From positions 1 through 64,000 of the forward strand of contig NZ_NGJY01000004.1 of assembly GCF_003987565.1 (NCBI RefSeq): a DNA stretch of 64,000 nucleotides. Reading direction: 5' to 3'. A program made the position numbers and the translations under genes. Source of the DNA: Vagococcus fessus (GTDB lineage: Bacteria > Bacillota > Bacilli > Lactobacillales > Vagococcaceae). The notes below the pieces were generated by a model, which was not told where the DNA came from, did no database searches, and saw only the letters and a program-made list of their open reading frames with translations. This document shows positions 32,060 through 41,683 of this stretch, piece after piece (position 1 is the first letter of the stretch; each line of letters begins with the position of its first letter).

Positions 32060-32449
32060 ATGAAGATAAAACTTAAAATTGATGGCGAATTTAAGGAGTT
32101 CGAAAAGAAAGACTTTTGTTTGAAAGAAACTATTGTAGCAATGAAATATCTAAGAGATAACGAACAAGCTAGAGCAGACATGGTCGGTTACGGAACAGAT
32201 GAACAAATTTTAAAATCTATGGAAATTGAAGCTATAGCTATGTCTGATATTTTTGACAATCAATTTACTAAAGATGAATTTATTAACGGTTTTAAAGCTG
32301 TTGATAGAGATTTAATAGAAGAAACAATTATCTTAGCTCTTGGAAATCATGAGGAAGAAGAAAAAAAGGAACAGTCAACTCTTTCGGAGAAGCCTACAAA
32401 CAACTCGAAAGGCTTATTCAAGGGTTGGTTTCACAAGGGTACAAAATAA
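32060..32449 (+). CDS. Tail assembly chaperone, short form (gpG-like)
   Basis: A 129-residue protein between the major tail and tape measure genes, the position of lambda gpG. Start at 32060 after AAGGAGG. It contains the slippery heptamer A AAA AAG at 32362-32368 in the correct frame; most ribosomes read on to the stop at 32449, giving this form. Confidence 0.88.
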   Translation: MKIKLKIDGEFKEFEKKDFCLKETIVAMKYLRDNEQARADMVGYGTDEQILKSMEIEAIAMSDIFDNQFTKDEFINGFKAVDRDLIEETIILALGNHEEEEKKEQSTLSEKPTNNSKGLFKGWFHKGTK

Positions 32450-32565
32450 AAGAGATATACGCTTTGAAAATGAAAGATGTAGAGCTTTTGATTGATGTAT
32501 CTAGTTTAGATGAAGAGGAGATACAGGAAGATACTCTTACTGATGATTTCTTAGCATTATTTTAA
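32060..32565 (+). CDS. Tail assembly chaperone, -1 frameshift form (gpGT-like)
   Basis: A -1 slip on A AAA AAG (32362-32368) after 103 codons continues through GGA ACA GTC AAC to TAA at 32563-32565, adding 65 residues (168 in total). The extension has no start codon of its own, yet stays open for 195 bases and encodes a well-formed acidic C-terminus (ALKMKDVELLIDVSSLDEEE). This is the gpG/gpGT arrangement conserved in long-tailed phages, where the long form bridges chaperone and tape measure. Confidence 0.88.
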
Positions 32566-32582
32566 CAGAAAGGAGGAAAAAA

Positions 32583-35500
32583 ATGTCAGGAAAATTAGGT
32601 GATATAGCAGCTACAGTCAGTCTTGATATTGACCCATTTGTACAAAGCACACGTGTATTACAAGCTCAAACAAAAGGCATTAATAGTTCATTAAGGGCCC
32701 AAGAAATGGCAGTGAAGAATTCTGGTAAATCCATCAATGGACTGAAAGGAATATACAACACAACAGCACAAGCTATGAAAGTACAAAGTGAATTAACAGA
32801 TAAGTTAAAGAATCAATACGAACGATACAAAGAGAGTATTGGCGATGTTAATAATGCATCTGAAAAAGAAATAAAAACGCTCATGAATAAAGAAAAAGCG
32901 TATTTAGATTCTGCAGGAAAGTTAGAGCAAATAACAGGAAAATACAATGCTTTAGGGAAAGAGATAGCGGTTCAAGAGTCTAAATTCACTAAAATGGGAG
33001 ATAGTTTACAGAACTTAGGTGACAAGGTAACTAAAGCAGGAGATGGAATGACTTCATTCGGTAATAAAATGTCAGTGGGAGTAACCGCTCCAATCGTTGC
33101 TGGTGCAGGTATCGCTATTAAAGCAGCAAGTGATTATGAGTCAGCGTTTGCTGGAGTTAGAAAAACTGTAAATGCAAGCGATGCAGAGTTTGAAAAACTA
33201 TCTACAGGCATAAGAAACATGGCTAAAGAAATGCCCGCTAGTGCTGTTGAAATTGCTAATGTAGCTGAAGCTGCTGGACAGTTGGGTGTATCAACACCTG
33301 ATATCTTATCATTCTCTGAAACAATGATTAAGATGGGTGTTGCGACCAACATGAGCGCAGAAGAAAGTTCTGTAGCTATTGCAAGATTTGCAAACATTAT
33401 GGATATGCCAATGGATAAAGTAGACAGGTTAGGATCATCAGTTGTTGAATTAGGGAATAATTTCGCAACTACTGAATCAGAGGTTGTTCAAATGGGGCTA
33501 AGGTTATCTGGTGTTGGTAAACAAATTGGATTATCTGAATCGGATGTAATGGGCTTAGCTGCTGCAATGTCTTCGGTAGGTATAGAAGCCGAAGCAGGAG
33601 GAACAGCGATGTCTACAGCTCTAAAGAAAATGCAAAATGCTGTAGCGGTATTTTTAACTGCTGATGAGGACCTAGAAAAAGCTAGAAAATCAATGAATGA
33701 TAAAGATTTTAAAAAATTTGAAAAAGAAGTTGCATCGATGACTGATAAAACAGCTTCTTTCGCAAAAGTAGCAGGCGTTAGCTCGAAAGAGTTCGCTAAT
33801 TTATTTAAAGATGACCCGTCAAAAGCCTTACAAAAGTATGTTGAAGGACTAGGTAAAGCTAGTGAAAATGGAGAAAATTTGAATAATATTTTAGATGATG
33901 TCGGAATAAAAGGGATTAGGGAATCCGATACATTCTTACGTCTTGCAGGTAATAGTAAATTGCTAGGAGAGGCATTGGATTCATCTGGTAAGGCGTGGGA
34001 TGAAAATTCAGCATTAGCTAATGAAGCAGAACAACGATACGAAACACTAGAATCAAAGTTATCTATGTTAAAAAATCAATTATCAGATGTAGCAATCGAA
34101 TTTGGTGGACCTCTTGTAGATGCGATGAAAGATGGCATAGAAGCAGCAGAACCGATGATTAAAGTTGGTGCAGATATTGCTAAAAGCTTCAGTAATGCAA
34201 GCCCGGAAACGCAACAAATGATAATAAAGATGGGGCTATTAGCAGGTGCAGTTGGTCCTGTAAGTAGTATATCGGGTAAATTTATTAGTATTTTAGGCGG
34301 TGGAATAGGGACTATTGGTAAGTTTTCTAAAATAATAGGAGGTATGGCTAAACCAGTAGATATAGCTGGTAAAGCTTTAGATGGAGGTTCTAGTTCATTC
34401 GGAGTTTATGCTAAAGGTGGAGAAAAAGCCACTGGTGGAATTGCTAAATTTGGAAAAGCTGTTTTAGGGATTAACCCTTGGGTAGCAGGTGCAGGCTTAG
34501 CTTTAGGAGCAGGAGTATTAGCATGGGAGCTTTGGGGCAAAGGTGCTGTAGAAAGTGCTAAACGAACTAGCAAATGGGGGACAGATGTCGGAGAAACGAC
34601 TGATAAAACTTTAACTAAACTAAAAAAACTTACAGATGACGGAAAAACAGCAATTGATGATTTAGCAAATGGTGTTGATGGTTCTTCTAAAAAGATTTCA
34701 GAGTCATTTAAAAGTATGGGTGAAGAAATGGCTGAAGGTGTAGAAAAAGGGTATCAAGAAAGCTTAGATAAAATTAAAGATTTACCGGATGAAATTCAAA
34801 AAGGCTTAAAAAAAGATATCGATAATAAAAAGAAACATGATGATGAAATTATCAAATCAACGAATGAATTATCTGATAAAGTGTTAAAGATAACAGAGTC
34901 TAAGAATGCTAAGCAAGGAAAATTATCTGAAGATCAAAAAAATATTCTTTTACAATACCAAAGGGAAATGAATGAAAAAGAAGTCGAACTTATGAATGTG
35001 AGTTCGGAAGAGAAAAAGACAATTCTTGCTGCTTTAAATGGTGATATTAAAGATATGAATGAAAAGCAATTAAAAGTTGCAAGCCAAGAACTACATGATT
35101 CATTATCTCAAGAATTAACTAGCTATAAAGAGCATAACGAAAAGCTAAAAGAATTATTTGAATCAGGGAAGATAAGCGAAGAAGCGTATAAAGAACAATC
35201 TAAAGCACTTGAAGCGATGCACAAAACAGTTACCGATAATATGGTTAATAACTTGATTAGGATTAAACAAGAACAAGGCAAATCAGATGAATTTATAATT
35301 GCATCAATAGAGAGTCTAGGCATAAGTTACGAAAAAGCTAAAGAGTACGTCAAGGGCTATTCTGATACTGTAGAAAAATCATCAAGCATCGTAGCGAAGT
35401 CATCTAATGATATGGGAGAATCAGCTTTAAAAGCTACTGAATCATGGAATAATATAATTCTTGATGATAAAACTGGTGATATTAAGACCAATCTTCCAGA

Positions 35501-36548
35501 GTTTTTAGGAGATCTAATTAAGTCTAAAGATGGATGGGAACAGATTAAGTTTATTACAAAAAATGCAGACTTAACATCAAATGCAAAAGAAATGATATTT
35601 AACGCTATTTCAGAAAGTGGTAAATGGAATGATTTAAAACTAGACAAAAAAATCCTCAAAGCAGAAAATACTAGCTTGCTAATTGAGTTAACAGAAACAG
35701 AAGGTGCCATTGCACAGTTTAATAATATGCCAGTCGAATTAAAAAAACTTTTGATTGACGGTTCAGATAAAATGAAAATTGAGGAAATACAGGTTGCTTT
35801 AAAGCAGTACGATACGATGAATCCTAATTTAAAAAATTTATTGATAGATAATTCCGATGCTGTAAGCAAGACTGATACGGCATTAGGTAAATTAAATTTA
35901 TATGATATGTCGCATCCAGAAACCAAATTATTAAACGTAGATAATTCAAATGCTGTAGATAATGTCGAGTATGCTAGAGAAAGATTAGGCATATATGATA
36001 CTACTAACCCTAATCCTAAAAGGTTAGAAACAGTCGGTGATTTGACGGGAGTTTATGATGTAGAAAATGCTTTAAATAGTGTTAATGATAAGGATGTAAA
36101 TATAAATGTTAAAACAAATTATTCAGCGGATTTTATAGGCCCAAGATTACCTGGTTACAAAAACGGGACTACGAATCACAGTGGAGGTCCTGCTATTTTA
36201 GGAGATGGTAAAAAAAATGAGCCTTTCCTAACGCCGACTGGTTTTATCGGGATTTCACCTAATAGAGACACACTAATTCCTAACCTACCAAAAGGGACGA
36301 GGGTGTGGCCATCTATAGAAAGATTTAAATCGGATATGCCTAAGTTTAAGCAAACGAAAGCGTTCAGTTTGATGGGGCAAAACTACTCTAATAACAAAAA
36401 AGAAACAGATGGTACAACTATTAATAATTATGATTTAAATGGATTTATGAATGGAGCTAACATCGAATTAAAAGATAAGTATGATACAGAACAAATGATG
36501 AAAGATATTGCGTGGGCGATTAAAAAGGAGAGTGCTAGATTACAATGA
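32583..36548 (+). CDS. Tape measure protein
   Basis: A 1321-residue protein that sets tail length. The N-terminus (SGKLGDIAATVSLDIDPFVQ) and the phage TP901-type core (ASDYESAFAGVRKTVNASDA, MASFEMI-like helices, near residues 180-420) are typical. Central glycine-rich hydrophobic segments occur near 545-660. The second half is coiled coil (residues 660-960) and then carries repeated TDS-like units (LLIDGSDKMKIEEIQVALKQ; NLLIDNSDAVSKTDTALGKL). I see no peptidoglycan hydrolase domain. The length implies a tail near 200 nm by the usual residue-to-length relation. Confidence 0.96.
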   Translation: MSGKLGDIAATVSLDIDPFVQSTRVLQAQTKGINSSLRAQEMAVKNSGKSINGLKGIYNTTAQAMKVQSELTDKLKNQYERYKESIGDVNNASEKEIKTLMNKEKAYLDSAGKLEQITGKYNALGKEIAVQESKFTKMGDSLQNLGDKVTKAGDGMTSFGNKMSVGVTAPIVAGAGIAIKAASDYESAFAGVRKTVNASDAEFEKLSTGIRNMAKEMPASAVEIANVAEAAGQLGVSTPDILSFSETMIKMGVATNMSAEESSVAIARFANIMDMPMDKVDRLGSSVVELGNNFATTESEVVQMGLRLSGVGKQIGLSESDVMGLAAAMSSVGIEAEAGGTAMSTALKKMQNAVAVFLTADEDLEKARKSMNDKDFKKFEKEVASMTDKTASFAKVAGVSSKEFANLFKDDPSKALQKYVEGLGKASENGENLNNILDDVGIKGIRESDTFLRLAGNSKLLGEALDSSGKAWDENSALANEAEQRYETLESKLSMLKNQLSDVAIEFGGPLVDAMKDGIEAAEPMIKVGADIAKSFSNASPETQQMIIKMGLLAGAVGPVSSISGKFISILGGGIGTIGKFSKIIGGMAKPVDIAGKALDGGSSSFGVYAKGGEKATGGIAKFGKAVLGINPWVAGAGLALGAGVLAWELWGKGAVESAKRTSKWGTDVGETTDKTLTKLKKLTDDGKTAIDDLANGVDGSSKKISESFKSMGEEMAEGVEKGYQESLDKIKDLPDEIQKGLKKDIDNKKKHDDEIIKSTNELSDKVLKITESKNAKQGKLSEDQKNILLQYQREMNEKEVELMNVSSEEKKTILAALNGDIKDMNEKQLKVASQELHDSLSQELTSYKEHNEKLKELFESGKISEEAYKEQSKALEAMHKTVTDNMVNNLIRIKQEQGKSDEFIIASIESLGISYEKAKEYVKGYSDTVEKSSSIVAKSSNDMGESALKATESWNNIILDDKTGDIKTNLPEFLGDLIKSKDGWEQIKFITKNADLTSNAKEMIFNAISESGKWNDLKLDKKILKAENTSLLIELTETEGAIAQFNNMPVELKKLLIDGSDKMKIEEIQVALKQYDTMNPNLKNLLIDNSDAVSKTDTALGKLNLYDMSHPETKLLNVDNSNAVDNVEYARERLGIYDTTNPNPKRLETVGDLTGVYDVENALNSVNDKDVNINVKTNYSADFIGPRLPGYKNGTTNHSGGPAILGDGKKNEPFLTPTGFIGISPNRDTLIPNLPKGTRVWPSIERFKSDMPKFKQTKAFSLMGQNYSNNKKETDGTTINNYDLNGFMNGANIELKDKYDTEQMMKDIAWAIKKESARLQ

Positions 36549-37264
36549 TGTCGAGATATTTTATTTTAAACGACAAGAAATCGAGTGATTTTAATGTCGC
36601 TTTACCTAAAGAATTTAGTTTTGAAAGTTCTTCACCAACAGTTGATTTTATTAAAATACCTGGGCTTGATGGTGAATTAGCTGTTAATAATAAGTCTTTA
36701 AGTAACGTAAAAAGAAAATTAACGTGTGGCGTTATAAATCGTAATAAAGAAAGTTATCATTCTATACACGAGAAATTATCTGACTGGTTATCAATAGATG
36801 GCTGGACAGATTTTTTTTATAGTGATGATGAACTATATACCTACAAAGTGTTGATTTCCGATAGTTTTAATTTAGAGAGAATACAGAAGAATTTCTTAAA
36901 ATTAGAGATAGAGTTAACATTTAAACCGGTTAAATATTTAAAAAGCGAGTTAAACCCTAAGATTATTACAAGTGGAACAATTATAAAAAATACTAAAAAT
37001 TTAGATGCAAAGCCATTAATCGAAATTGAAGGTCAAGGAGATGTAACCTTAACAATAAACAATCAAAAAATAACTGTAAAATCACTTGATAAGCATATTG
37101 CTTTAGATTGTCAAAGTCAAACAGCGAGACAAGGGAGTCAAAATGTTTCTAAAAAAGTTTATGCAAATAGTTATCCAGTGTTAAAAAAAGGTGAAAATAA
37201 AATTTCATGGACGGGTAATGTAACAAAATGTACAGTAACAACGAGATTGGGGGCTAGGATTTGA
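36545..37264 (+). CDS. Distal tail protein (Dit)
   Basis: A 239-residue baseplate hub protein. The N-terminal belt domain (residues about 1-135, FILNDKKSSDFNVALPKEF) and a C-terminal galectin-like domain ending in VLKKGENKISWTGN are typical of Dit. Overlaps tape measure and Tal genes by four bases each. Confidence 0.92.
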   Translation: MMSRYFILNDKKSSDFNVALPKEFSFESSSPTVDFIKIPGLDGELAVNNKSLSNVKRKLTCGVINRNKESYHSIHEKLSDWLSIDGWTDFFYSDDELYTYKVLISDSFNLERIQKNFLKLEIELTFKPVKYLKSELNPKIITSGTIIKNTKNLDAKPLIEIEGQGDVTLTINNQKITVKSLDKHIALDCQSQTARQGSQNVSKKVYANSYPVLKKGENKISWTGNVTKCTVTTRLGARI

Positions 37265-40200
37265 GTTATCCAATACTATATGAAGCAAATGAAACTGATT
37301 TTTTTAGCATGGGATTAGGAGTATTAGCGGATGCTATTAAATGTGAAGTATTAGAAGAAAGAAATGGTCGTTTTGAATTGGAAATGACATATGCAAAAGA
37401 AGGAATATTATTCAAAGAAATCAAAAACGATAGAATAATTAAGGTAGACGTTGGGCATGAATTAAAAGCTCAACGTTTTTCTATTGAAAAAATTACTAAA
37501 AACTTTGATGGCACACTACAGATTTTCGCTGTTCACTGTAGTTATTTAAGCGAGAGATTAGGCTTGAAACCAGAAGTGATTATTAATGGTTCAGCTAATA
37601 CGGCAATAAATCAATGGAATAACAACTTGATAGGACAGAGCCCATTCATTGTGGATAGCGATATACAAACTACTGGGAAAACAATTTGGAATATCAAAGA
37701 AGTTGATAACCCGAGAATAGCGCTAGGTGGTGTTAAAGGTTCTTTATTAGACGTGTATGGTGGTGAGTTTAGATTTGATAATTACCACATTTCATTGATG
37801 AAATCGAGAGGGAACAAGACAGGTTATCGCATCTCGTATGGAAGAAACTTAACTAATATTGAACAAGAAGATTATATATCAAGTACGTATACATCTGTAT
37901 ATCCTTTCGCTGTTCAAAGAGAGGACAAGCAAAATAATCAAGAAGAAAAGGTTATTACAACTAATGGTTATATCGTACACAGCGAGCATGTTGATAAGTA
38001 TTCGCATCCACGAATTATACCTATAGACTTCACTTCTGAATTTGAAGAAGATGAAAAAATAACCTCTGACAAACTGAAAAGTTTAGCCACGAAATATATA
38101 AAAAATAATTCGATTGGTATTCCTAAAGTTAGCTTAGAAGTAGAATTTGTTGATTTAGAACAAACATTAGATCATCAAGATGAGGTATTTGATGAAAAAA
38201 TAAATCTTTGTGATGAAGTGTTAATTTCATTTGAAGAAATGGGCATCGATATAACGGATAAAGTAACATCAATCATTTGGGATGTTTTATCTGATAGATA
38301 CCTTAAATTGAACGTAGGCGATGCTCCAAGAACATTAGGTAGCAAATTAAAGGATCTAGACGGAAAAGTTCAGGAAGCTGAAAAGAATTCGAATAACGCT
38401 TTAACATCGGCTAATGGAAAAAATACAAATTTCTATGGTCCTGATGAACCAATAGCTAATAAAGTTGGCGATACGTGGTTTAAAGATATTGGTAATGGCG
38501 AGTATGAGATTTACCAATGGAACGGAACAATTTGGGAATTAGTTAGCTTCGATTATTCAGTAATTGAAAAAGAATTAGAGCAGCACAAAGAAGATATCAA
38601 AAATGCTTTAGATAATTCTGAACAAGCTATTAAAGAAGCAGACTTTGTTGGCGGAAAACTAGAAGATGTTGAGAATACATTAGGTGTTCAAAATTCAAAA
38701 ATTGATGAAATAGATAAGCAGTCCATTAGCAACGGTAAGTGGATTGAAGAAAATGAAACATCAATCAAAGAAACAATTGCTCAGACAGATGAAAATGGTA
38801 AGAAGTTAATTCAGATTGAGAAAAATACCGAAGGGTTAAGCTCAACTGTCATAGATTTACAGAAAGACTTTGAGAATTTAGAGTTACCTGCTCGAAACTT
38901 AGTTCGTGATAGTTTAGTAGAAAAATGTAGTACAAGTTATTTATTTCAAACTTTTGAAACTGTCGAAGCATGGAGTAAAGAAGATGAATACCAATTTCTT
39001 CTTAAAGGCAATCTTCCAGATGGAAAAGAACCTCGCATTTATGGGGAAGATGTTAGTGGTATTTATTTAACAAAACTATCTAAAATATCAGACGGATTGT
39101 ATGGTTTTAAAGGTAAAATTAATGATGTTAAATCACTTAAAAATATTTTGAAAGTATACTTGTACCCTGATGATAAAATAGAGTGTTGTGTTGATTGGAT
39201 AGCCGTTTATAAAAATGATGATACCTTAAAATGGTATCCTGCTTTAGAAGATAATTCTAAAACACTAGCAAAACACTGGACTGCTATCGAACAGAACGCT
39301 CAAAAAATAAAAGAAACAATCGGAAAAACTGACGAACAAGGGACTAAATTAACTCAGATTGAAAAAGAAGCTGGTCGCATAAATGAGAGCTTAGTTGAGA
39401 TAGAAAATCAAAAAATTGGTGGTAGAAACTATTTTATTAACTCCGAGAAATTAGATAGTGGAAATGTGATTGGCTATCAAGGTTCCGTTGTTAATGTCTA
39501 TCCAAACCAAAAAGTCGATGAATGGGGGACGGATAAAGCTTTTAATATTCAGTGCTGGGACGGATCGTCTGAAATTAAAGCGATGATTCACTCGAGAAGT
39601 TCATATATGTCTGATGGTACTAGCTATTCTCCAAGTATTTTTGTTAAAAACAATGGACAAGCAAATGTAAGGATTTCTTGTAATATTGGTGCTGAATTAA
39701 TAATAAAAGGGGGCGAAACTAAACGTTTAGAGTTTAATGTAAAAAATTCCACAAAAAATGGAATTATGCAGTTTTTAGTTAAACCAACAGCAACTTCAGC
39801 AAATATTACAGTTTGGCATCCTCAGTTTGAAAAGGGAGATAAACATCAAGATTGGCGACCTGCGTGGGAAGATGGAGACATCAAGATAACGAATGTTGAA
39901 AAAAATGTAAATGGTATTCAACAAACCGTACAAAATAAAGCAGATAAATCAGAAGTTACACAGTTAGCAAATCTATTCGACGTGCGTGTAACTGGTCTTG
40001 AAGATGATATTGATGAAAACTATGCAGCGCTCAATATATTAAAAGACAATATCAATTTGAAAGTTAATGCTAAAGATATTATCTCTCAAATTAATTTATC
40101 ACCAGAAACAATTTTAATTCAAAGTAAAAAAATTATGCTGGATGGACAAGTTAATATTAATGACGCTTTTATCAAAAAAATAACGATAAATACTGCATAT

Positions 40201-40926
40201 ATTAACCATCTTAAAACAGTTAATTTTGATGCCGCTCAAGTTACATCGGGTTACATTAATTCGAATCGTATTCAAGCTAAGTCTATTACAACTGATAAAT
40301 TAGCAGCTAATGCAATCCAAGTCGGGTTTAATGCAATCGGAAATGCTATCAAAATATCGCCTAACGAATTATCTTTCTATTCAGGTTCAACATTGGCCGG
40401 TGAAATAAACTCGAAAGGTGTATCGTTTTATTCGGGAACACGAGCGATTGGACATATAGGGGTCAATAGTAAAGCTGGTAATTCGTCAGTCAAAGGACTT
40501 GTAATGGACTTAGATTATACAGGTGATTTTGTGTCTTGGGGATTTAGCGAGAGCGCAAGCGCTTCTACCTACACAGGTATGTTAAGTCTTGATCCAAAAG
40601 GTAAGTTCACGGGTGAAAAAGGAGTTCATATCCCAGGATTATTACATTTGAATCAAATAAGACCTGCAGGGAAACCATATCAAAATTTAGAGTTTACTAG
40701 CGTGGTTATAGGTTCAACAAAATACCCAGCTTTAATGGCTGCTACCAGTAAAAACGGAATAGCTTTCGGTTCTCAATACCTATATATAATCAATAATGGA
40801 AATTCTTACAATTTTAACGATATTTCAAAACTAATAAGCAAACTAAGCGGTTTAGGTAAAGTTGCTATCCCAACTGGTTTTGATGGTCAAGGTAATGTGC
40901 AAGGTTGGTATGACATGTATTTATAA
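37261..40926 (+). CDS. Tail-associated lysin/receptor-binding protein (Tal-like)
   Basis: A 1221-residue baseplate protein, TTG start overlapping the Dit stop. Residues about 1-370 match the phage minor structural protein N-terminal (gp27-like hub) domain. Long coiled-coil regions follow (about 365-540 and 680-720). A jelly-roll-like module (GGRNYFINSEKLDSGN through WHPQFEKGDKHQDWRPA) resembles carbohydrate-binding modules of lactic-phage tails. The last 300 residues are beta-rich, suiting host recognition. No catalytic motif identified. Confidence 0.9.
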   Translation: MSYPILYEANETDFFSMGLGVLADAIKCEVLEERNGRFELEMTYAKEGILFKEIKNDRIIKVDVGHELKAQRFSIEKITKNFDGTLQIFAVHCSYLSERLGLKPEVIINGSANTAINQWNNNLIGQSPFIVDSDIQTTGKTIWNIKEVDNPRIALGGVKGSLLDVYGGEFRFDNYHISLMKSRGNKTGYRISYGRNLTNIEQEDYISSTYTSVYPFAVQREDKQNNQEEKVITTNGYIVHSEHVDKYSHPRIIPIDFTSEFEEDEKITSDKLKSLATKYIKNNSIGIPKVSLEVEFVDLEQTLDHQDEVFDEKINLCDEVLISFEEMGIDITDKVTSIIWDVLSDRYLKLNVGDAPRTLGSKLKDLDGKVQEAEKNSNNALTSANGKNTNFYGPDEPIANKVGDTWFKDIGNGEYEIYQWNGTIWELVSFDYSVIEKELEQHKEDIKNALDNSEQAIKEADFVGGKLEDVENTLGVQNSKIDEIDKQSISNGKWIEENETSIKETIAQTDENGKKLIQIEKNTEGLSSTVIDLQKDFENLELPARNLVRDSLVEKCSTSYLFQTFETVEAWSKEDEYQFLLKGNLPDGKEPRIYGEDVSGIYLTKLSKISDGLYGFKGKINDVKSLKNILKVYLYPDDKIECCVDWIAVYKNDDTLKWYPALEDNSKTLAKHWTAIEQNAQKIKETIGKTDEQGTKLTQIEKEAGRINESLVEIENQKIGGRNYFINSEKLDSGNVIGYQGSVVNVYPNQKVDEWGTDKAFNIQCWDGSSEIKAMIHSRSSYMSDGTSYSPSIFVKNNGQANVRISCNIGAELIIKGGETKRLEFNVKNSTKNGIMQFLVKPTATSANITVWHPQFEKGDKHQDWRPAWEDGDIKITNVEKNVNGIQQTVQNKADKSEVTQLANLFDVRVTGLEDDIDENYAALNILKDNINLKVNAKDIISQINLSPETILIQSKKIMLDGQVNINDAFIKKITINTAYINHLKTVNFDAAQVTSGYINSNRIQAKSITTDKLAANAIQVGFNAIGNAIKISPNELSFYSGSTLAGEINSKGVSFYSGTRAIGHIGVNSKAGNSSVKGLVMDLDYTGDFVSWGFSESASASTYTGMLSLDPKGKFTGEKGVHIPGLLHLNQIRPAGKPYQNLEFTSVVIGSTKYPALMAATSKNGIAFGSQYLYIINNGNSYNFNDISKLISKLSGLGKVAIPTGFDGQGNVQGWYDMYL

Positions 40927-40944
40927 TAAAAAGGAGTGTATTAA

Positions 40945-41091
40945 ATGGAGAATAATATTACGCAAGAGGATTTATATGAATTAATTAGTTCGCAAGGTTC
41001 TGAAATACTTAACCTTAAATTGTTAGTTAATAGTCTGAATAGACAGTTAGCAGAAGCTAATGAAAGCAAAGAAAGCGAGGAATCAAAATAA
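40945..41091 (+). CDS. Small coiled-coil protein after the tail fibre
   Basis: A 48-residue protein (SSQGSEILNLKLLVNSLNRQ), ATG after AAAGGAG. The C-terminal region is Glu/Lys/Ser-rich. It probably belongs to the tail-tip cluster; no function known. Confidence 0.62.
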   Translation: MENNITQEDLYELISSQGSEILNLKLLVNSLNRQLAEANESKESEESK

Positions 41092-41092
41092 T

Positions 41093-41353
41093 ATGTTAAA
41101 AATTGAAAGTAAAGACATCGTAACAAAATTTAAAGAGATTTATGTTGATGATGTATTAGTTATTGGACTATCAATAGAGGTAGATAGTTCAAGAAAAGTA
41201 ACGAATGGCGTTAACAGAATTGTTTACGATGAAGATTTATATCTTGAAAATAAAGAAGATATTAGAGTTGAAATGAATAAGTTTCAATCAGAAGCATTTT
41301 TGCTAGAAGATACTAATCAATTAAATAAACAAAAAGATGAAGCTACTAAATAG
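41093..41353 (+). CDS. Hypothetical late phage protein
   Basis: An 86-residue protein, ATG at 41093 two bases after the previous stop. Beta-rich N-terminal half (KEIYVDDVLVIGLSIEVDSS) and Gln/Asn/Lys-rich end. Located between the tail tip and lysis genes. Confidence 0.65.
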   Translation: MLKIESKDIVTKFKEIYVDDVLVIGLSIEVDSSRKVTNGVNRIVYDEDLYLENKEDIRVEMNKFQSEAFLLEDTNQLNKQKDEATK

Positions 41354-41370
41354 TAAGCTTTTTTATTTTA
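41340..41370 (+). terminator. Terminator-like hairpin before the holin gene
   Basis: AAGCTACTA / TAGTAAGCTT with one bulged base, followed by TTTTATTTT. It overlaps the preceding stop codon. Confidence 0.6.
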
Positions 41371-41393
41371 TAAAAATTTGAAGAGGGTGACGT

Positions 41394-41615
41394 ATGAAGA
41401 CAGAAGTGTTAGTGGCATTAATCACATTATTAGGGAGTGGAGTAGGAACGTTTGGAGGTGTGACGTATGGTTTGAAATTTTTAGGATATCGTATCGAGCA
41501 ATTAGAAAAGAAAGTTGAGAAGCATAATAACGTGATTGAACGTACTTATATTTTAGAAGAAAAACAAAAAACAGCCAATCATCGAATTGATGATTTAGAA
41601 AGTAAAGTAGGTTAA
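41394..41615 (+). CDS. Putative holin
   Basis: A 73-residue protein with one N-terminal membrane segment (VLVALITLLGSGVGTFGGV, residues 4-22) and a charged coiled coil (RIEQLEKKVEKHNNVIERTY). This is the topology of BhlA/XhlA-like holin peptides, and it precedes the endolysin gene. A holin is therefore likely, though only by size, topology and place. Confidence 0.75.
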   Translation: MKTEVLVALITLLGSGVGTFGGVTYGLKFLGYRIEQLEKKVEKHNNVIERTYILEEKQKTANHRIDDLESKVG

Positions 41616-41625
41616 TTAGTAATTG

Positions 41626-41660
41626 AGAGTAGCCAATTTAATTTGGTTGCTCTTTTTTTA
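41626..41660 (+). terminator. Terminator-like hairpin between holin and lysin
   Basis: AGAGTAGCCAA (41626-41636) pairs with TTGGTTGCTCT (41643-41653) using two G-U pairs, then a run of T. Confidence 0.75.
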
Positions 41661-41683
41661 TAAAAAAAGAAAAGAGGTTATTT

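Noticed and set aside
32450-32565. A separate small gene between the tail chaperone and tape measure genes
   Set aside because: The -1 open frame extends back to the slippery heptamer without a proper start codon; it is the frameshift extension.
35357-35992. A 211-codon minus-strand frame within the tape measure gene
   Set aside because: It is an antisense shadow of a helix-rich coding sequence, with no ribosome site and a Ser/Leu/Phe-rich translation.
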